Assembly (NCBI RefSeq): GCF_001641285.1
Contig: NZ_CP014841.1
Span: 1,984,001 to 2,048,000, forward strand
Reading direction: 5' to 3'
DNA: 64,000 nucleotides
Source: Dyella thiooxydans
GTDB taxonomy: Bacteria; Pseudomonadota; Gammaproteobacteria; Xanthomonadales; Rhodanobacteraceae
The translations under genes were made by a program, and so were the position numbers. Positions 56,611 through 64,000 of the stretch are shown piece by piece. The notes beneath the pieces were generated by a model, which did no database searches, had not been told where the DNA came from, and saw nothing but the letters and a program-made list of their open reading frames with translations. Position 1 is the first letter of the stretch; every line of letters starts with the position of its first letter.

Positions 56611-56637
56611 GTCCCGCGGCCTGCGCCGCGGCTTTCC
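56606..56637 (-). terminator. Stem-loop after secY
   Basis: GGAAAG plus CCGCGGC pair with GCCGCGG plus CTTTCC (13 bp in all, one 2-nt bulge, 4-nt loop) in the 133-bp secY-rpsM gap. There is no T-run, so it may be a partial terminator of the spc operon. The gap contains no rpmJ gene. Confidence 0.5.
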
Positions 56638-56673
56638 CGTTTATCCGGCCCCACTCCTACGCCCCAGCAGCCA

Positions 56674-58005
56674 CTAGCTGCGCCGGAGATTGGCCTTCTT
56701 GAGCAAACCTTCGTACTGGTGGCTCACCAGGTGCGCCTGCACCTGCGAGGTGAAGTCCATGACCACCACCACTACGATCAGCAGCGAGGTGCCGCCGAAG
56801 TAGAAGGGCACGTTCCACGACTTCTGCATGAACGTGGGCACCAGACAGACCAGCACCAGGTAGAGCGCGCCCACACCGGTGAGGCGAGTCATCACCGCAT
56901 CGATGTAGCTGGCGGTCGCCTTGCCCGGACGGATGCCCGGGATCAGCGCGCCGGAGCGCTTGAGATTGTCCGCCGTCTCCTGGGAGTTGAAGACGATGGC
57001 CGTGTAGAAGAACGCGAAGGTGATCACCAGTACCGCGAACACCACGTCGTGCAGCGGCTCACCCTGGTTCAGCGCCTGGGTCAGCGACTGCAGCCAGCGG
57101 GCTTGGTGACCGGTGCCGAACCAGGTCAGCGCGGTGGCCGGGAACATCAGCAGGCTCGAGGCGAAGATCGGCGGGATCACGCCCGACATGTTGATCTTCA
57201 GCGGCAGGTGCGAGCTCTGGTTCATGTACGCCTGCTGGCCGCCGGAGCGCCGCGCGTAGTTCACCGTGATCCGCCGCTGCGCCCGCTCCATGAACACCAC
57301 GAAGGCGGTCACGGCCAGCACCATGGCGACGATCAGGATCAGCTTCAGGCCGTTGCCCAGCTCGCCGTTCGCCTGCATGGTCAGCGTGTGCGCCACCGCG
57401 CCGGGCAGGCCCGCCACGATGCCCGCGAAGATCAGCAGCGAGATGCCGTTGCCGATGCCGCGCTCGGTGATCTGCTCGCCCAGCCACATCAGGAACATGG
57501 TGCCGGCGGTCAGCCCGACCACCGAGGACAGCACGAAACCCATGCCCGGCATGTAGACCACCGGCACGCCGCCGGAAGCAACCTGCTTCTGCAGCGCCAC
57601 GGCAATGCCGAACGCCTGGAAAGCCGCAAGGCCGACCGTGCCGAAGCGGGTGTACATGGTCATCTTGCGCCGCCCTGCCTCGCCTTCCTTGCGGAGGTTC
57701 TGCAGGCTGGGGATCACCGAACCCATCATCTGCACCACGATCGAGGCGGAGATGTAGGGGACGACGCCCAGGGCGAAGACCGACATGCGGGACAGCGAGC
57801 CACCCGAGAACATGTTGAACATGCTCAGGAGGCCACCGCCCTGCTGTTCGATCAGGCGGGTCATCGCCTCGGGATTCACGCCCGGAACCGGGATGAACGA
57901 ACCGAGGCGGAAGACGATCAGCGCACCGATCACGAAGAAGATGCGCTGACGCAGCTCGGTCAACTTGCCGAGCGAGCCGAGCTGGTTGCCCTTGGCAGCA
58001 GCCAC
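56674..58005 (-). CDS. secY: Preprotein translocase subunit SecY
   Basis: SecY forms the channel of the SecYEG translocon. The 443-residue product has ten membrane helices, the plug region after helix 1, [19 protein letters not shown], the [23 protein letters not shown] signature and the cytoplasmic loop [29 protein letters not shown]. The start is GTG at 58005, four bases after the rplO stop, with GGAG overlapping the end of rplO. It closes the spc operon here, since rpmJ is missing. Confidence 0.98.
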   Translation of the reverse strand: MAAAKGNQLGSLGKLTELRQRIFFVIGALIVFRLGSFIPVPGVNPEAMTRLIEQQGGGLLSMFNMFSGGSLSRMSVFALGVVPYISASIVVQMMGSVIPSLQNLRKEGEAGRRKMTMYTRFGTVGLAAFQAFGIAVALQKQVASGGVPVVYMPGMGFVLSSVVGLTAGTMFLMWLGEQITERGIGNGISLLIFAGIVAGLPGAVAHTLTMQANGELGNGLKLILIVAMVLAVTAFVVFMERAQRRITVNYARRSGGQQAYMNQSSHLPLKINMSGVIPPIFASSLLMFPATALTWFGTGHQARWLQSLTQALNQGEPLHDVVFAVLVITFAFFYTAIVFNSQETADNLKRSGALIPGIRPGKATASYIDAVMTRLTGVGALYLVLVCLVPTFMQKSWNVPFYFGGTSLLIVVVVVMDFTSQVQAHLVSHQYEGLLKKANLRRS

Positions 58006-58009
58006 CGGG

Positions 58010-58441
58010 TTACTCCACGCTGCCGCCGGCCGCCTCGATCGCGACCTTGGCACCGGCCGTGGCGAGGATGCCGGAGAGTTTCACGGCGCGACCGATCTCA
58101 CCCTTGGCCACGACCTTGACCTTCTTGGCGCGGCTGTCGACCAGGCCGGCCTTGTGCAGCGTCACCAGGTCGATCACCTCGGCATCGAGCGTGGCGAGCT
58201 GGTACAGGAACACCTGCTGGCTCTCGGCTTTCTTCTGCGAGCGGAAGCCGACCTTCGGCAGGCGACGCTGCAGCGGCATCTGGCCGCCTTCGAAGCCGTA
58301 CTTGTGGGTGCCGCCCGCGCGGGCGTGCTGACCCTTGTGACCGCGACCAGCGGTCTTGCCGAGGCCCGAACCGATGCCGCGACCGACGCGCAGGCGCGTC
58401 TTGCGGGAACCGGCGGCCGGCTTGATGTCGTTAAGACGCAT
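58010..58441 (-). CDS. rplO: 50S ribosomal protein L15
   Basis: L15 helps assemble the 50S central region. The 143-residue product has [20 protein letters not shown], the glycine-rich [22 protein letters not shown] and [18 protein letters not shown] segments, and the C-terminal [13 protein letters not shown]. It lies between rpmD and secY in standard spc operon order. Confidence 0.99.
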   Translation of the reverse strand: MRLNDIKPAAGSRKTRLRVGRGIGSGLGKTAGRGHKGQHARAGGTHKYGFEGGQMPLQRRLPKVGFRSQKKAESQQVFLYQLATLDAEVIDLVTLHKAGLVDSRAKKVKVVAKGEIGRAVKLSGILATAGAKVAIEAAGGSVE

Positions 58442-58446
58442 GACGA

Positions 58447-58644
58447 TTACTCCTCGACCCGGACCAGGTAGTAGACCGTGTTGATCAGGCCGCGCACCTG
58501 CGGGCTGTCCTTCAACTCACGAACGTCGTTGAGCTTGCCCAGGCCCAAGGCCTTGACACTCAGACGGTGACGGCTCTGCACACCGCGCAGACCCTTGACC
58601 AGGCGCACGCGCACGGTCTTTTCGGCAGTCTCTTTCTTAGCCAT
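58447..58644 (-). CDS. rpmD: 50S ribosomal protein L30
   Basis: The 65-residue product matches L30 ([34 protein letters not shown] and the central NTVYYLVRV end). The ATG at 58644 overlaps the rpsE stop by 8 bp. A short N-terminal acidic/basic prefix (MAKKETAEK) is slightly longer than in E. coli. Confidence 0.98.
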   Translation of the reverse strand: MAKKETAEKTVRVRLVKGLRGVQSRHRLSVKALGLGKLNDVRELKDSPQVRGLINTVYYLVRVEE

Positions 58645-59146
58645 TGCCCAGCACCTCATCCAGGGTCTTGCCACGCTTGGCGGCGATCTTCTTGGGCGAG
58701 GCCACGGCCTGCAGGCCCTTGATGGTGGCGCGCACCAGGTTGATCGGGTTGCGCGAACCGACCGCCTTGGCCAGCACGTTCTTCACGCCGACCACTTCCA
58801 GTACGGCGCGCATCGCGCCGCCAGCGATCACGCCGGTACCCTCGGCGGCCGGCTGCATGTAGACGCGGGCGGCGCCGTGGTTGGCCTTGACGGCATACCA
58901 CAGGGTGCCATTGTTCAGCTCGATGTTGACCATCTGGCGACGGGCACGCTCCATCGCCTTGGAGATGGCGACCGGCACTTCACGCGCCTTGCCATAACCA
59001 AAGCCGACGCGGCCCTCGCCGTCACCCACCACCGTCAGCGCGGTGAAGCTCATCTGGCGGCCACCCTTCACAGTCTTGGCCACGCGGTTGACGGCGATCA
59101 GCTTCTCGAGCAGGCCGTCCGAATTTTCGCGATCGTTAGAGGACAT
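58637..59146 (-). CDS. rpsE: 30S ribosomal protein S5
   Basis: S5 controls decoding fidelity with S4. The 169-residue product has the double-stranded RNA-binding-like N-terminal domain ([39 protein letters not shown]) and the C-terminal [43 protein letters not shown]. It lies between rplR and rpmD; the gap to rplR is 107 bp, without other features noted. Confidence 0.99.
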   Translation of the reverse strand: MSSNDRENSDGLLEKLIAVNRVAKTVKGGRQMSFTALTVVGDGEGRVGFGYGKAREVPVAISKAMERARRQMVNIELNNGTLWYAVKANHGAARVYMQPAAEGTGVIAGGAMRAVLEVVGVKNVLAKAVGSRNPINLVRATIKGLQAVASPKKIAAKRGKTLDEVLGNG

Positions 59147-59253
59147 GTTGGTTTCCGTATGCCCGGAGTTCCGGGACTTTTGCTTGCGGCTTGGCCGCTT
59201 GGAGTTGTAGTTGAAGCTTGGGACGCGCCGTCAATCGCCGCGCCCCACGTGGA

Positions 59254-59613
59254 TCAGAACTTCAGACCGGCCTCGCGAGCGGCGTCGGCCAGCGCCTTGA
59301 TGCGACCGTGGTAGCGGAAGCCCGAGCGGTCGAAAGCGACCGACTCGATGCCCGCGGCCATCGCACGCTCGGCGACAGCCTTGCCGACGGCTGCGGCCGC
59401 CTCGAGGTTCTTGGTGCCCTTCAGACCCTCGGCGACCGCCTTCTGCACGGTCGATGCCGCGGCCACCACCTTGGTGCCGGACGCATCGAACACCTGCGCG
59501 TACAGGTGCTGCCCCGTGCGATGCACCGAGAGGCGCGGCACGGCGAGCTTGCGGATGTGCGCGCGGGTGGACTTGGCGCGGCGCAGACGGGATTCGTTCT
59601 TGTTCATCGTCAT
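59254..59613 (-). CDS. rplR: 50S ribosomal protein L18
   Basis: L18 binds 5S rRNA. The 119-residue product has [44 protein letters not shown] and the end [26 protein letters not shown]. The start is either ATG 59613 ([12 protein letters not shown] 4 bp upstream) or ATG 59607 (MNKNES); the difference is two residues. Confidence 0.98.
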   Translation of the reverse strand: MTMNKNESRLRRAKSTRAHIRKLAVPRLSVHRTGQHLYAQVFDASGTKVVAAASTVQKAVAEGLKGTKNLEAAAAVGKAVAERAMAAGIESVAFDRSGFRYHGRIKALADAAREAGLKF

Positions 59614-59673
59614 GGTTCTCCAGGAAGCGGATCGACCCTTGCCTACCCCCGGGGGTTCACCCCGGGAGGCGGA

Positions 59674-60201
59674 TTAGGCCTTCTTGGCTTCCTTCAGCGT
59701 GATCTTCTCGCCGGCGTAGCGCACACCCTTGCCCTTGTAGGGCTCCGGCGGACGGTAGGCGCGGATCTTGGCAGCTACCTGGCCCACGCTCTGCTTGTCC
59801 GAGCCCTTGATCAGGATCTCGGTCTGCGTCGGCGTCTCGATGGTCACGCCTTCCGGCGCGTTGAACACCACCGGATGGGAAAAGCCGAGGCTCAGGTTCA
59901 GCGCCTTGCCGGTCATCGACGCGCGATAACCCACGCCGACCAGTTCAAGCTTGCGCTCGTAGCCGTCGGAGACGCCCTTGACCATGTTGGCCAGCAGCGC
60001 GCGGGCAGTGCCGCCGAACTTGTCGTCCGCACCTTCGGCCAGAACGATCGTCGCCACGCCGTTCTCGACGGACACGTTGACGCCCGGCAGCGCGTGCACG
60101 GACAGGGAGCCCTTCGGGCCCTTCACGGAGATGCCGTCTTCGGCAACCTTCAGCTCGACACCCTTCGGCAGGCTGATCGGCTTCTTAGCAACACGGGACA
60201 T
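59674..60201 (-). CDS. rplF: 50S ribosomal protein L6
   Basis: L6 binds near the sarcin-ricin loop. The 175-residue product has [19 protein letters not shown] at the N-terminus, [31 protein letters not shown] and the C-terminal signature [24 protein letters not shown]. The ATG at 60201 is used; the open frame upstream crosses into rpsH. It lies 10 bp after rpsH. Confidence 0.99.
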   Translation of the reverse strand: MSRVAKKPISLPKGVELKVAEDGISVKGPKGSLSVHALPGVNVSVENGVATIVLAEGADDKFGGTARALLANMVKGVSDGYERKLELVGVGYRASMTGKALNLSLGFSHPVVFNAPEGVTIETPTQTEILIKGSDKQSVGQVAAKIRAYRPPEPYKGKGVRYAGEKITLKEAKKA

Positions 60202-60211
60202 CGTCGACTCC

Positions 60212-60607
60212 TTAAGCCACTTGGCCGATGACTTCGCCACCGAGACCCTTGGCGCGGGCCTGGGCGTCGGTCAGCAGACCGGCGGAAGTCGAAATGATCG
60301 AGATACCAAGACCGCCGAGCACCTTCGGCAGCTCGTCCTTGCCGCGATAGACGCGGAGGCCGGAGCGGCTGACTCGGGAGATGGCCTCGATGGCCGGACG
60401 GCCTTCGAAATACTTGAGCTTGATCTCGAGCACCGGCTTGCCCTCCGCGTCGGAGGTCTTGGCGTCGAGGATGTAGCCCTCGTTCTTGAGAAGGTCGGCG
60501 ATCGCCACCTTCAGCTTCGACGACGGCATGGTCACGGTCTGCTTGCCCGACAGCTGGGCATTGCGCACGCGCGTGAACATATCGGCGATGGGATCAGTCA
60601 TGCTCAT
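60212..60607 (-). CDS. rpsH: 30S ribosomal protein S8
   Basis: S8 is a primary 16S binder and, in E. coli, the translational regulator of the spc operon. The 131-residue product starts [18 protein letters not shown] as in E. coli and ends with the RNA-binding [35 protein letters not shown]. It is separated from rpsN by a 211-bp gap with a candidate promoter, unusual inside the spc operon. Confidence 0.99.
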   Translation of the reverse strand: MSMTDPIADMFTRVRNAQLSGKQTVTMPSSKLKVAIADLLKNEGYILDAKTSDAEGKPVLEIKLKYFEGRPAIEAISRVSRSGLRVYRGKDELPKVLGGLGISIISTSAGLLTDAQARAKGLGGEVIGQVA

Positions 60608-60704
60608 GAAAACATCCTTCAGAGTGCACCGATATCCGATAAAACCGGAAATCAATTCTAGATTGTGAGCCGCGACAAGCCGGCCTGCTTTACGCAGACC
60701 GACG

Positions 60705-60733
60705 AGTGTAGCAGCCTTTTCCAGCTTTGGCGA
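60705..60733 (-). promoter_or_regulatory. Candidate internal promoter of the spc operon before rpsH
   Basis: Read leftwards, TCGCCA (60733-60728), a 17-bp spacer and TACACT (60710-60705) lie in the rpsN-rpsH gap (60608-60818). The start would be near 60698, a leader of about 90 nt. Both boxes are partial matches. Confidence 0.45.
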
Positions 60734-60755
60734 ATATCAGAGCGCCAACGTCATG

Positions 60756-60777
60756 GACGGCGGGAGATACCGCCGTC
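60756..60777 (-). other. Stem-loop after rpsN
   Basis: GACGGCGG pairs with CCGCCGTC (8-bp stem, GAGATA loop), 41 bp past the rpsN stop. With the promoter candidate downstream it may mark a partial transcript boundary within the operon. Confidence 0.45.
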
Positions 60778-60818
60778 GGGGGCGAGCGGACCGAGCCGGC
60801 CCGCTTCCCGGTCGGGAA

Positions 60819-61124
60819 TTACCAGCTGGCCTTGCGCAGACCCGGAACCTCACCGCGCATGGTGGCTTCGCGCAGCTTGTTGCGGCCCAGGCCGAACTTC
60901 TTGTAGACCGCACGCGGGCGACCGGACAGGGCGCAACGGGTGCGCTGGCGAACCGGGCTGGCGTCGCGGGGCAGCTTCTGCAGCTTGCTCTGGGCCTCCA
61001 TCTTCTCCTCGTAGGAGGCGCTGGGGCTCAGCACGACCGCCTTCAGTTCGGCGCGCTTGGCGGCGTACTTCTGGACGAGCTTGGTCCGCTTCAGATCGCG
61101 GTTGACCATCGAGGTCTTTGCCAT
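60819..61124 (-). CDS. rpsN: 30S ribosomal protein S14 (zinc-free form)
   Basis: The 101-residue product has [24 protein letters not shown] and the C-terminal signature [43 protein letters not shown]. Only one cysteine is present, so it is the long C-minus form that does not bind zinc. It lies between rplE and rpsH as in the E. coli spc operon. Confidence 0.99.
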   Translation of the reverse strand: MAKTSMVNRDLKRTKLVQKYAAKRAELKAVVLSPSASYEEKMEAQSKLQKLPRDASPVRQRTRCALSGRPRAVYKKFGLGRNKLREATMRGEVPGLRKASW

Positions 61125-61141
61125 GGTTTATCTCTCGCGTA

Positions 61142-61681
61142 TCAGTTGCGGAACGGGAAGCTGAAGGCTTCCAGCAACGCCTTGGCTTCGGCGTCGGTCT
61201 TGGCGGTCGTGGTGATGGAGATATCCATGCCACGCATCGCGTCGATCTGGTCGAAGTCGATTTCCGGGAAGATGATCTGTTCCTTCACGCCGAAGTTGTA
61301 GTTGCCACGGCCGTCGAAGGCGCGACCCGACACGCCACGGAAGTCGCGGACGCGGGGCAGCGAGATGTTGATCAGGCGATCGAGGAACTCCCACATCTGG
61401 GCACGGCGCAGGGTCACCTTGCAGCCGATCGGCCAGCCATCGCGGATCTTGAACGAGGCGACGGAGACGCGCGCCTTGGTCGTGATCGGCTTCTGGCCTG
61501 CGATCTTGGCCATGTCGGCAACGGCGTTCTCGAGCACCTTCTTGTTGCCCGCAGCTTCACCCACGCCCATGTTCAGCGTGATCTTGGTGATGCGGGGAAC
61601 CTGCATCACGTTCTGGTAGCCGAACTTCTCGGTGAGCTTGGCGACTACCTGCTCTTTATAGAAATTTTCGAGGCGCGTCAT
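61142..61681 (-). CDS. rplE: 50S ribosomal protein L5
   Basis: L5 binds 5S rRNA and contacts the P-site tRNA. The 179-residue product equals the E. coli length, with [73 protein letters not shown] and [21 protein letters not shown]. It lies 11 bp after rplX. Confidence 0.99.
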   Translation of the reverse strand: MTRLENFYKEQVVAKLTEKFGYQNVMQVPRITKITLNMGVGEAAGNKKVLENAVADMAKIAGQKPITTKARVSVASFKIRDGWPIGCKVTLRRAQMWEFLDRLINISLPRVRDFRGVSGRAFDGRGNYNFGVKEQIIFPEIDFDQIDAMRGMDISITTTAKTDAEAKALLEAFSFPFRN

Positions 61682-61692
61682 GATCGTGTTCC

Positions 61693-62007
61693 TTACGCGT
61701 CCACCACTTCGCCGCTGGAGCGGAACACGCGGACCTTGCGCCCATCCTCGAGCGTCTTGGCACCCACGCGCTCACCCTTGCCGGAGGCGGAGTTGAACAG
61801 CTGGACATTGGAGATGTGGATCGAGGCCTCGCGCTCGACGATGCCGCCGGGCTGGTTGGCCTGCGGATTCGCCTTGGTGTGGCGCTTGACCAGGTTGACG
61901 TTGGTGACGAAAACGCGGTCACCATCGACGCGCAGCACATCGCCGCGCTGACCCTTGTTCTTGCCGGCGATCACGATGACCTGATCGCCCTTGCGGATAC
62001 GGTTCAT
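61693..62007 (-). CDS. rplX: 50S ribosomal protein L24
   Basis: L24 is an assembly initiator near the tunnel exit. The 104-residue product has the KOW motif [59 protein letters not shown] and a C-terminal basic stretch. It lies between rplN and rplE. Confidence 0.99.
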   Translation of the reverse strand: MNRIRKGDQVIVIAGKNKGQRGDVLRVDGDRVFVTNVNLVKRHTKANPQANQPGGIVEREASIHISNVQLFNSASGKGERVGAKTLEDGRKVRVFRSSGEVVDA

Positions 62008-62021
62008 GGCTATTACTCCGC

Positions 62022-62390
62022 TCAGAGCACTTCCGGCGCGAGCGAGACGATCTTCATGAACTTCTCGCTGCGCAGCTCGCGGGTGACCGGCCCGAAAATA
62101 CGGGTGCCGATCGGCTCGAGCTTGTTGTTGAGGAGGACAGCCGCGTTGCCGTCGAAACGGATCAGCGAACCATCCGGACGGCGCACGCCCTTGGCAGTGC
62201 GAACCACCACGGCGTTGTAGACCTCGCCCTTCTTCACCTTGCCACGGGGGATGGCATCCTTCACGGTGACCTTGATCACGTCACCGATCGCGGCGTAGCG
62301 GCGCTTGGAGCCGCCGAGCACCTTGATGCACATCAGTTCCTTGGCGCCGCTGTTGTCCGCCGCGGAGAGCGTGCTTTGCATCTGGATCAT
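62022..62390 (-). CDS. rplN: 50S ribosomal protein L14
   Basis: L14 forms a subunit bridge and is the RsfS target. The 122-residue product has [45 protein letters not shown] and the C-terminal [23 protein letters not shown], almost identical to E. coli. It is the first gene of the spc operon; the rpsQ-rplN gap is only 15 bp, so no separate promoter is likely. Confidence 0.99.
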   Translation of the reverse strand: MIQMQSTLSAADNSGAKELMCIKVLGGSKRRYAAIGDVIKVTVKDAIPRGKVKKGEVYNAVVVRTAKGVRRPDGSLIRFDGNAAVLLNNKLEPIGTRIFGPVTRELRSEKFMKIVSLAPEVL

Positions 62391-62405
62391 GTCTGCACCC
62401 TCCTC

Positions 62406-62666
62406 TTAGACGTTGGCGCGCGTGAGGATTTCCACCACGCGGTGATGCTTGGTCTTGGACAGCGGGCGGCATTCGGCGATACGCACCACGTCACCCTCGT
62501 TCGCGCCCAGGTCGTCCTGCGCGTGAAGCTTGGTCGAACGACGGATGATCTTGCCGAGCAGACCGTGCTGCACCTGACGCTCGATCAGCACCGTGACCGT
62601 CTTGTCCATCTTGTTGGAAACCACGCGCCCCTCGAGGGTGCGTGCCTGTTTCTGGTTCTCGCTCAT
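62406..62666 (-). CDS. rpsQ: 30S ribosomal protein S17
   Basis: The 86-residue OB-fold protein has [26 protein letters not shown] and [23 protein letters not shown], diagnostic for S17, a primary 16S rRNA binder. It is the last gene of the S10 operon, 11 bp after rpmC. Confidence 0.99.
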   Translation of the reverse strand: MSENQKQARTLEGRVVSNKMDKTVTVLIERQVQHGLLGKIIRRSTKLHAQDDLGANEGDVVRIAECRPLSKTKHHRVVEILTRANV

Positions 62667-62677
62667 GTCCGCCGTCC

Positions 62678-62863
62678 TTACTTCTTGCCGCCGAGCACGA
62701 ACTTCGTGCGGGCGATGTCGCGCCGAACGCGGCGCAGCTGGTGCGGCTGGCTGAGCTGGCCGGTGCCCTTCTGCATGCGCAGATTGAACTGCTCCTTGCG
62801 AAGGTCCAGCAGGTGCTGGTTCAGCTCTTCGACCGACTTGTTGTTGATATCTTTGATAGCCAT
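62678..62863 (-). CDS. rpmC: 50S ribosomal protein L29
   Basis: L29 is a two-helix protein near the tunnel exit and part of the SRP/trigger factor docking site. The 61-residue product has [29 protein letters not shown] and [14 protein letters not shown]. The ATG at 62863 overlaps the rplP stop by one base (TGATG), giving tight coupling. Confidence 0.98.
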   Translation of the reverse strand: MAIKDINNKSVEELNQHLLDLRKEQFNLRMQKGTGQLSQPHQLRRVRRDIARTKFVLGGKK

Positions 62864-63276
62864 CACATCACCGCCCGGCTGACAAACTGGGTCTGCACCG
62901 AGAGCTTGGCGGCCGCCAGGCGGAACGCCTCGCGCGCCGTGGACTCGTCCACACCCTCGATTTCATAAAGCATGCGGCCGGGCTGGATCGGGGCGACCCA
63001 CAGCTCGACGCTACCCTTACCCGCGCCCATGCGGACCTCGATGGGCTTCTTGGTGATCGGCTTGTCCGGAAACACGCGGATCCAGAGCTTGCCGCCACGC
63101 TTGACGTAACGGGTGATGCAACGACGACCGGCCTCGATCTGGCGCGCGGTCAGCGCACCGAACGTGGTCGCCTTCAGACCGAACTCGCCGAAGCTGACCA
63201 GGTTGGCGCTGTGCGCCAGCCCGTCATTGCGGCCCTTGAACTGCTTGCGGAATTTGGTTCGCTTGGGTTGCAACAT
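62863..63276 (-). CDS. rplP: 50S ribosomal protein L16
   Basis: L16 organises the A-site region of the 50S subunit. The 137-residue product starts [36 protein letters not shown] and has the tRNA-side loop [37 protein letters not shown]. It lies 11 bp after rpsC in S10 operon order. Confidence 0.99.
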   Translation of the reverse strand: MLQPKRTKFRKQFKGRNDGLAHSANLVSFGEFGLKATTFGALTARQIEAGRRCITRYVKRGGKLWIRVFPDKPITKKPIEVRMGAGKGSVELWVAPIQPGRMLYEIEGVDESTAREAFRLAAAKLSVQTQFVSRAVM

Positions 63277-63287
63277 GGCAACTCTCC

Positions 63288-64000
63288 TTACTTCGCCGCC
63301 CGCTCGCGACGGCCTTCACCGCCCTCGCGACGCGATTCACGACGACCCTCGCCGCCTTCGCGACGCGGCTGCGACTGCTCGTCCTTCGACTCCTGCGACG
63401 CTGCCGCCAGGTCGAAGATCTCGCCCTTGTAGATCCACACCTTGATGCCGATGATGCCGTAGGTGGTCTTGGCCTCGGCGGTGCCGTAGTCGATGTCCGC
63501 ACGCAGGGTGTGCAGCGGCACGCGACCTTCACGACTCCACTCGGAGCGGGCGATCTCGGCACCGTTCAGACGACCGGACACGTTGATCTTGACGCCCTGG
63601 GCACCGAGGCGCATCGCGTTGCCGACGGCGCGCTTCATCGCACGACGGAACATGATGCGGCGCTCGAGCTGCTGCGCGATCGACTCGGCGACCAGCTGCG
63701 CATCGAGCTCCGGCTTGCGGACTTCGTTCACGTTGATGTGCGTCGGAACGCCCATCATCTCGCTGACTTCCTTGCGCAGCTTCTCGATGTCCTCGCCCTT
63801 CTTGCCGATCACCACGCCCGGACGGGCGCTGTAAATCGTCACGCGGGCGGTCTTGGCCGGGCGCTCGATCTGGATCTTGGAGATGCCAGCCTGGGCGAGC
63901 TTCTTGCGAAGCATCTCGCGGACCTTCAGGTCAGCGACCAGGTACTTGGCGTAATCGCCCTTGTTTGCGTACCACTTCGAGTTCCAGTCCTTGGCGATGC
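63288..64000 (-). CDS. rpsC: 30S ribosomal protein S3, N-terminus cut by window edge
   Basis: S3 lines the mRNA entry channel. The gene runs off the right edge; 237 codons are visible and roughly 15 N-terminal residues are missing (the visible part begins near [18 protein letters not shown]). The KH domain ([27 protein letters not shown]) and the C-terminal domain ([42 protein letters not shown]) are clear. An extra tail of about 40 residues follows, made of two copies of an [11 protein letters not shown]-like unit and mostly Arg/Glu/Gly. Confidence 0.98.
   Translation of the reverse strand, partial: IAKDWNSKWYANKGDYAKYLVADLKVREMLRKKLAQAGISKIQIERPAKTARVTIYSARPGVVIGKKGEDIEKLRKEVSEMMGVPTHINVNEVRKPELDAQLVAESIAQQLERRIMFRRAMKRAVGNAMRLGAQGVKINVSGRLNGAEIARSEWSREGRVPLHTLRADIDYGTAEAKTTYGIIGIKVWIYKGEIFDLAAASQESKDEQSQPRREGGEGRRESRREGGEGRRERAAK

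Overview
The window is a GC-rich, densely coded gammaproteobacterial chromosome segment with very strong G/C preference at third codon positions. Gene order and content point to the order Lysobacterales (Xanthomonadales), most likely a Rhodanobacteraceae-type soil or water organism such as Rhodanobacter, Dyella, Luteibacter or Frateuria. The evidence is a near-perfect Clp/CRP operator, a FabV-type enoyl-ACP reductase, a class II DAHP synthase, long basic tails on S2 and S3, and REP-type palindromes typical of this group. Genus-level placement is inference.

Layout. (1) 1-7.6 kb, minus strand: an exported protein cut by the left edge, then the lysine/diaminopimelate block dapD, two ArsC-like thioredoxin-fold genes and dapE, with an exported DsrE-like protein, glnD and map upstream. 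(2) 7.9-27.7 kb, plus strand: the classic translation, isoprenoid and envelope cluster rpsB-tsf // pyrH-frr-uppS-cdsA-dxr-rseP-bamA-lpxD-fabZ-lpxA-lpxB-rnhB-dnaE-accA. It supplies translation factors, undecaprenyl phosphate, CDP-diacylglycerol, outer-membrane protein assembly and lipid A precursors together. There is no skp gene between bamA and lpxD. A REPIN lies between dnaE and accA. (3) 27.9-31.2 kb, plus strand: a NYN/OST-HTH RNA-binding protein, tilS, xseB and ispA. (4) 31.2-45.8 kb, mixed strands: small membrane proteins (DUF805, DUF4870, YiaA-like), the metalloprotease pair pmbA(tldE)/tldD around darP (yjgA), a membrane di-iron fatty acid hydroxylase, yhdP and rng, an MscS channel, a PP-loop ATPase and a Mug glycosylase. 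(5) 45.8-53.4 kb, accessory-flavoured: a second REP-like doublet, fabV, two c-type cytochromes with no dehydrogenase partner, a complete subclass B3 metallo-beta-lactamase, a membrane protein with an HExxxH motif, class II DAHP synthase and dsbB. (6) 53.5-64 kb, minus strand: the alpha and spc ribosomal operons and the distal S10 operon, from rplQ to rpsC, which is cut by the right edge. rpmJ is absent from its usual place after secY.

Most of the window is housekeeping. No CRISPR array, tRNA, rRNA, phage or insertion sequence was found, and no wholly unknown multi-gene system is evident. The observations best worth a second look are the subclass B3 metallo-beta-lactamase, the Clp/CRP operator at 447-468, the ArsC-like tandem in which one copy has lost the catalytic cysteine, the REPIN and other palindrome clusters, -10 boxes so close to start codons that leaderless mRNAs are implied, and candidate regulatory structures in the ribosomal operons.
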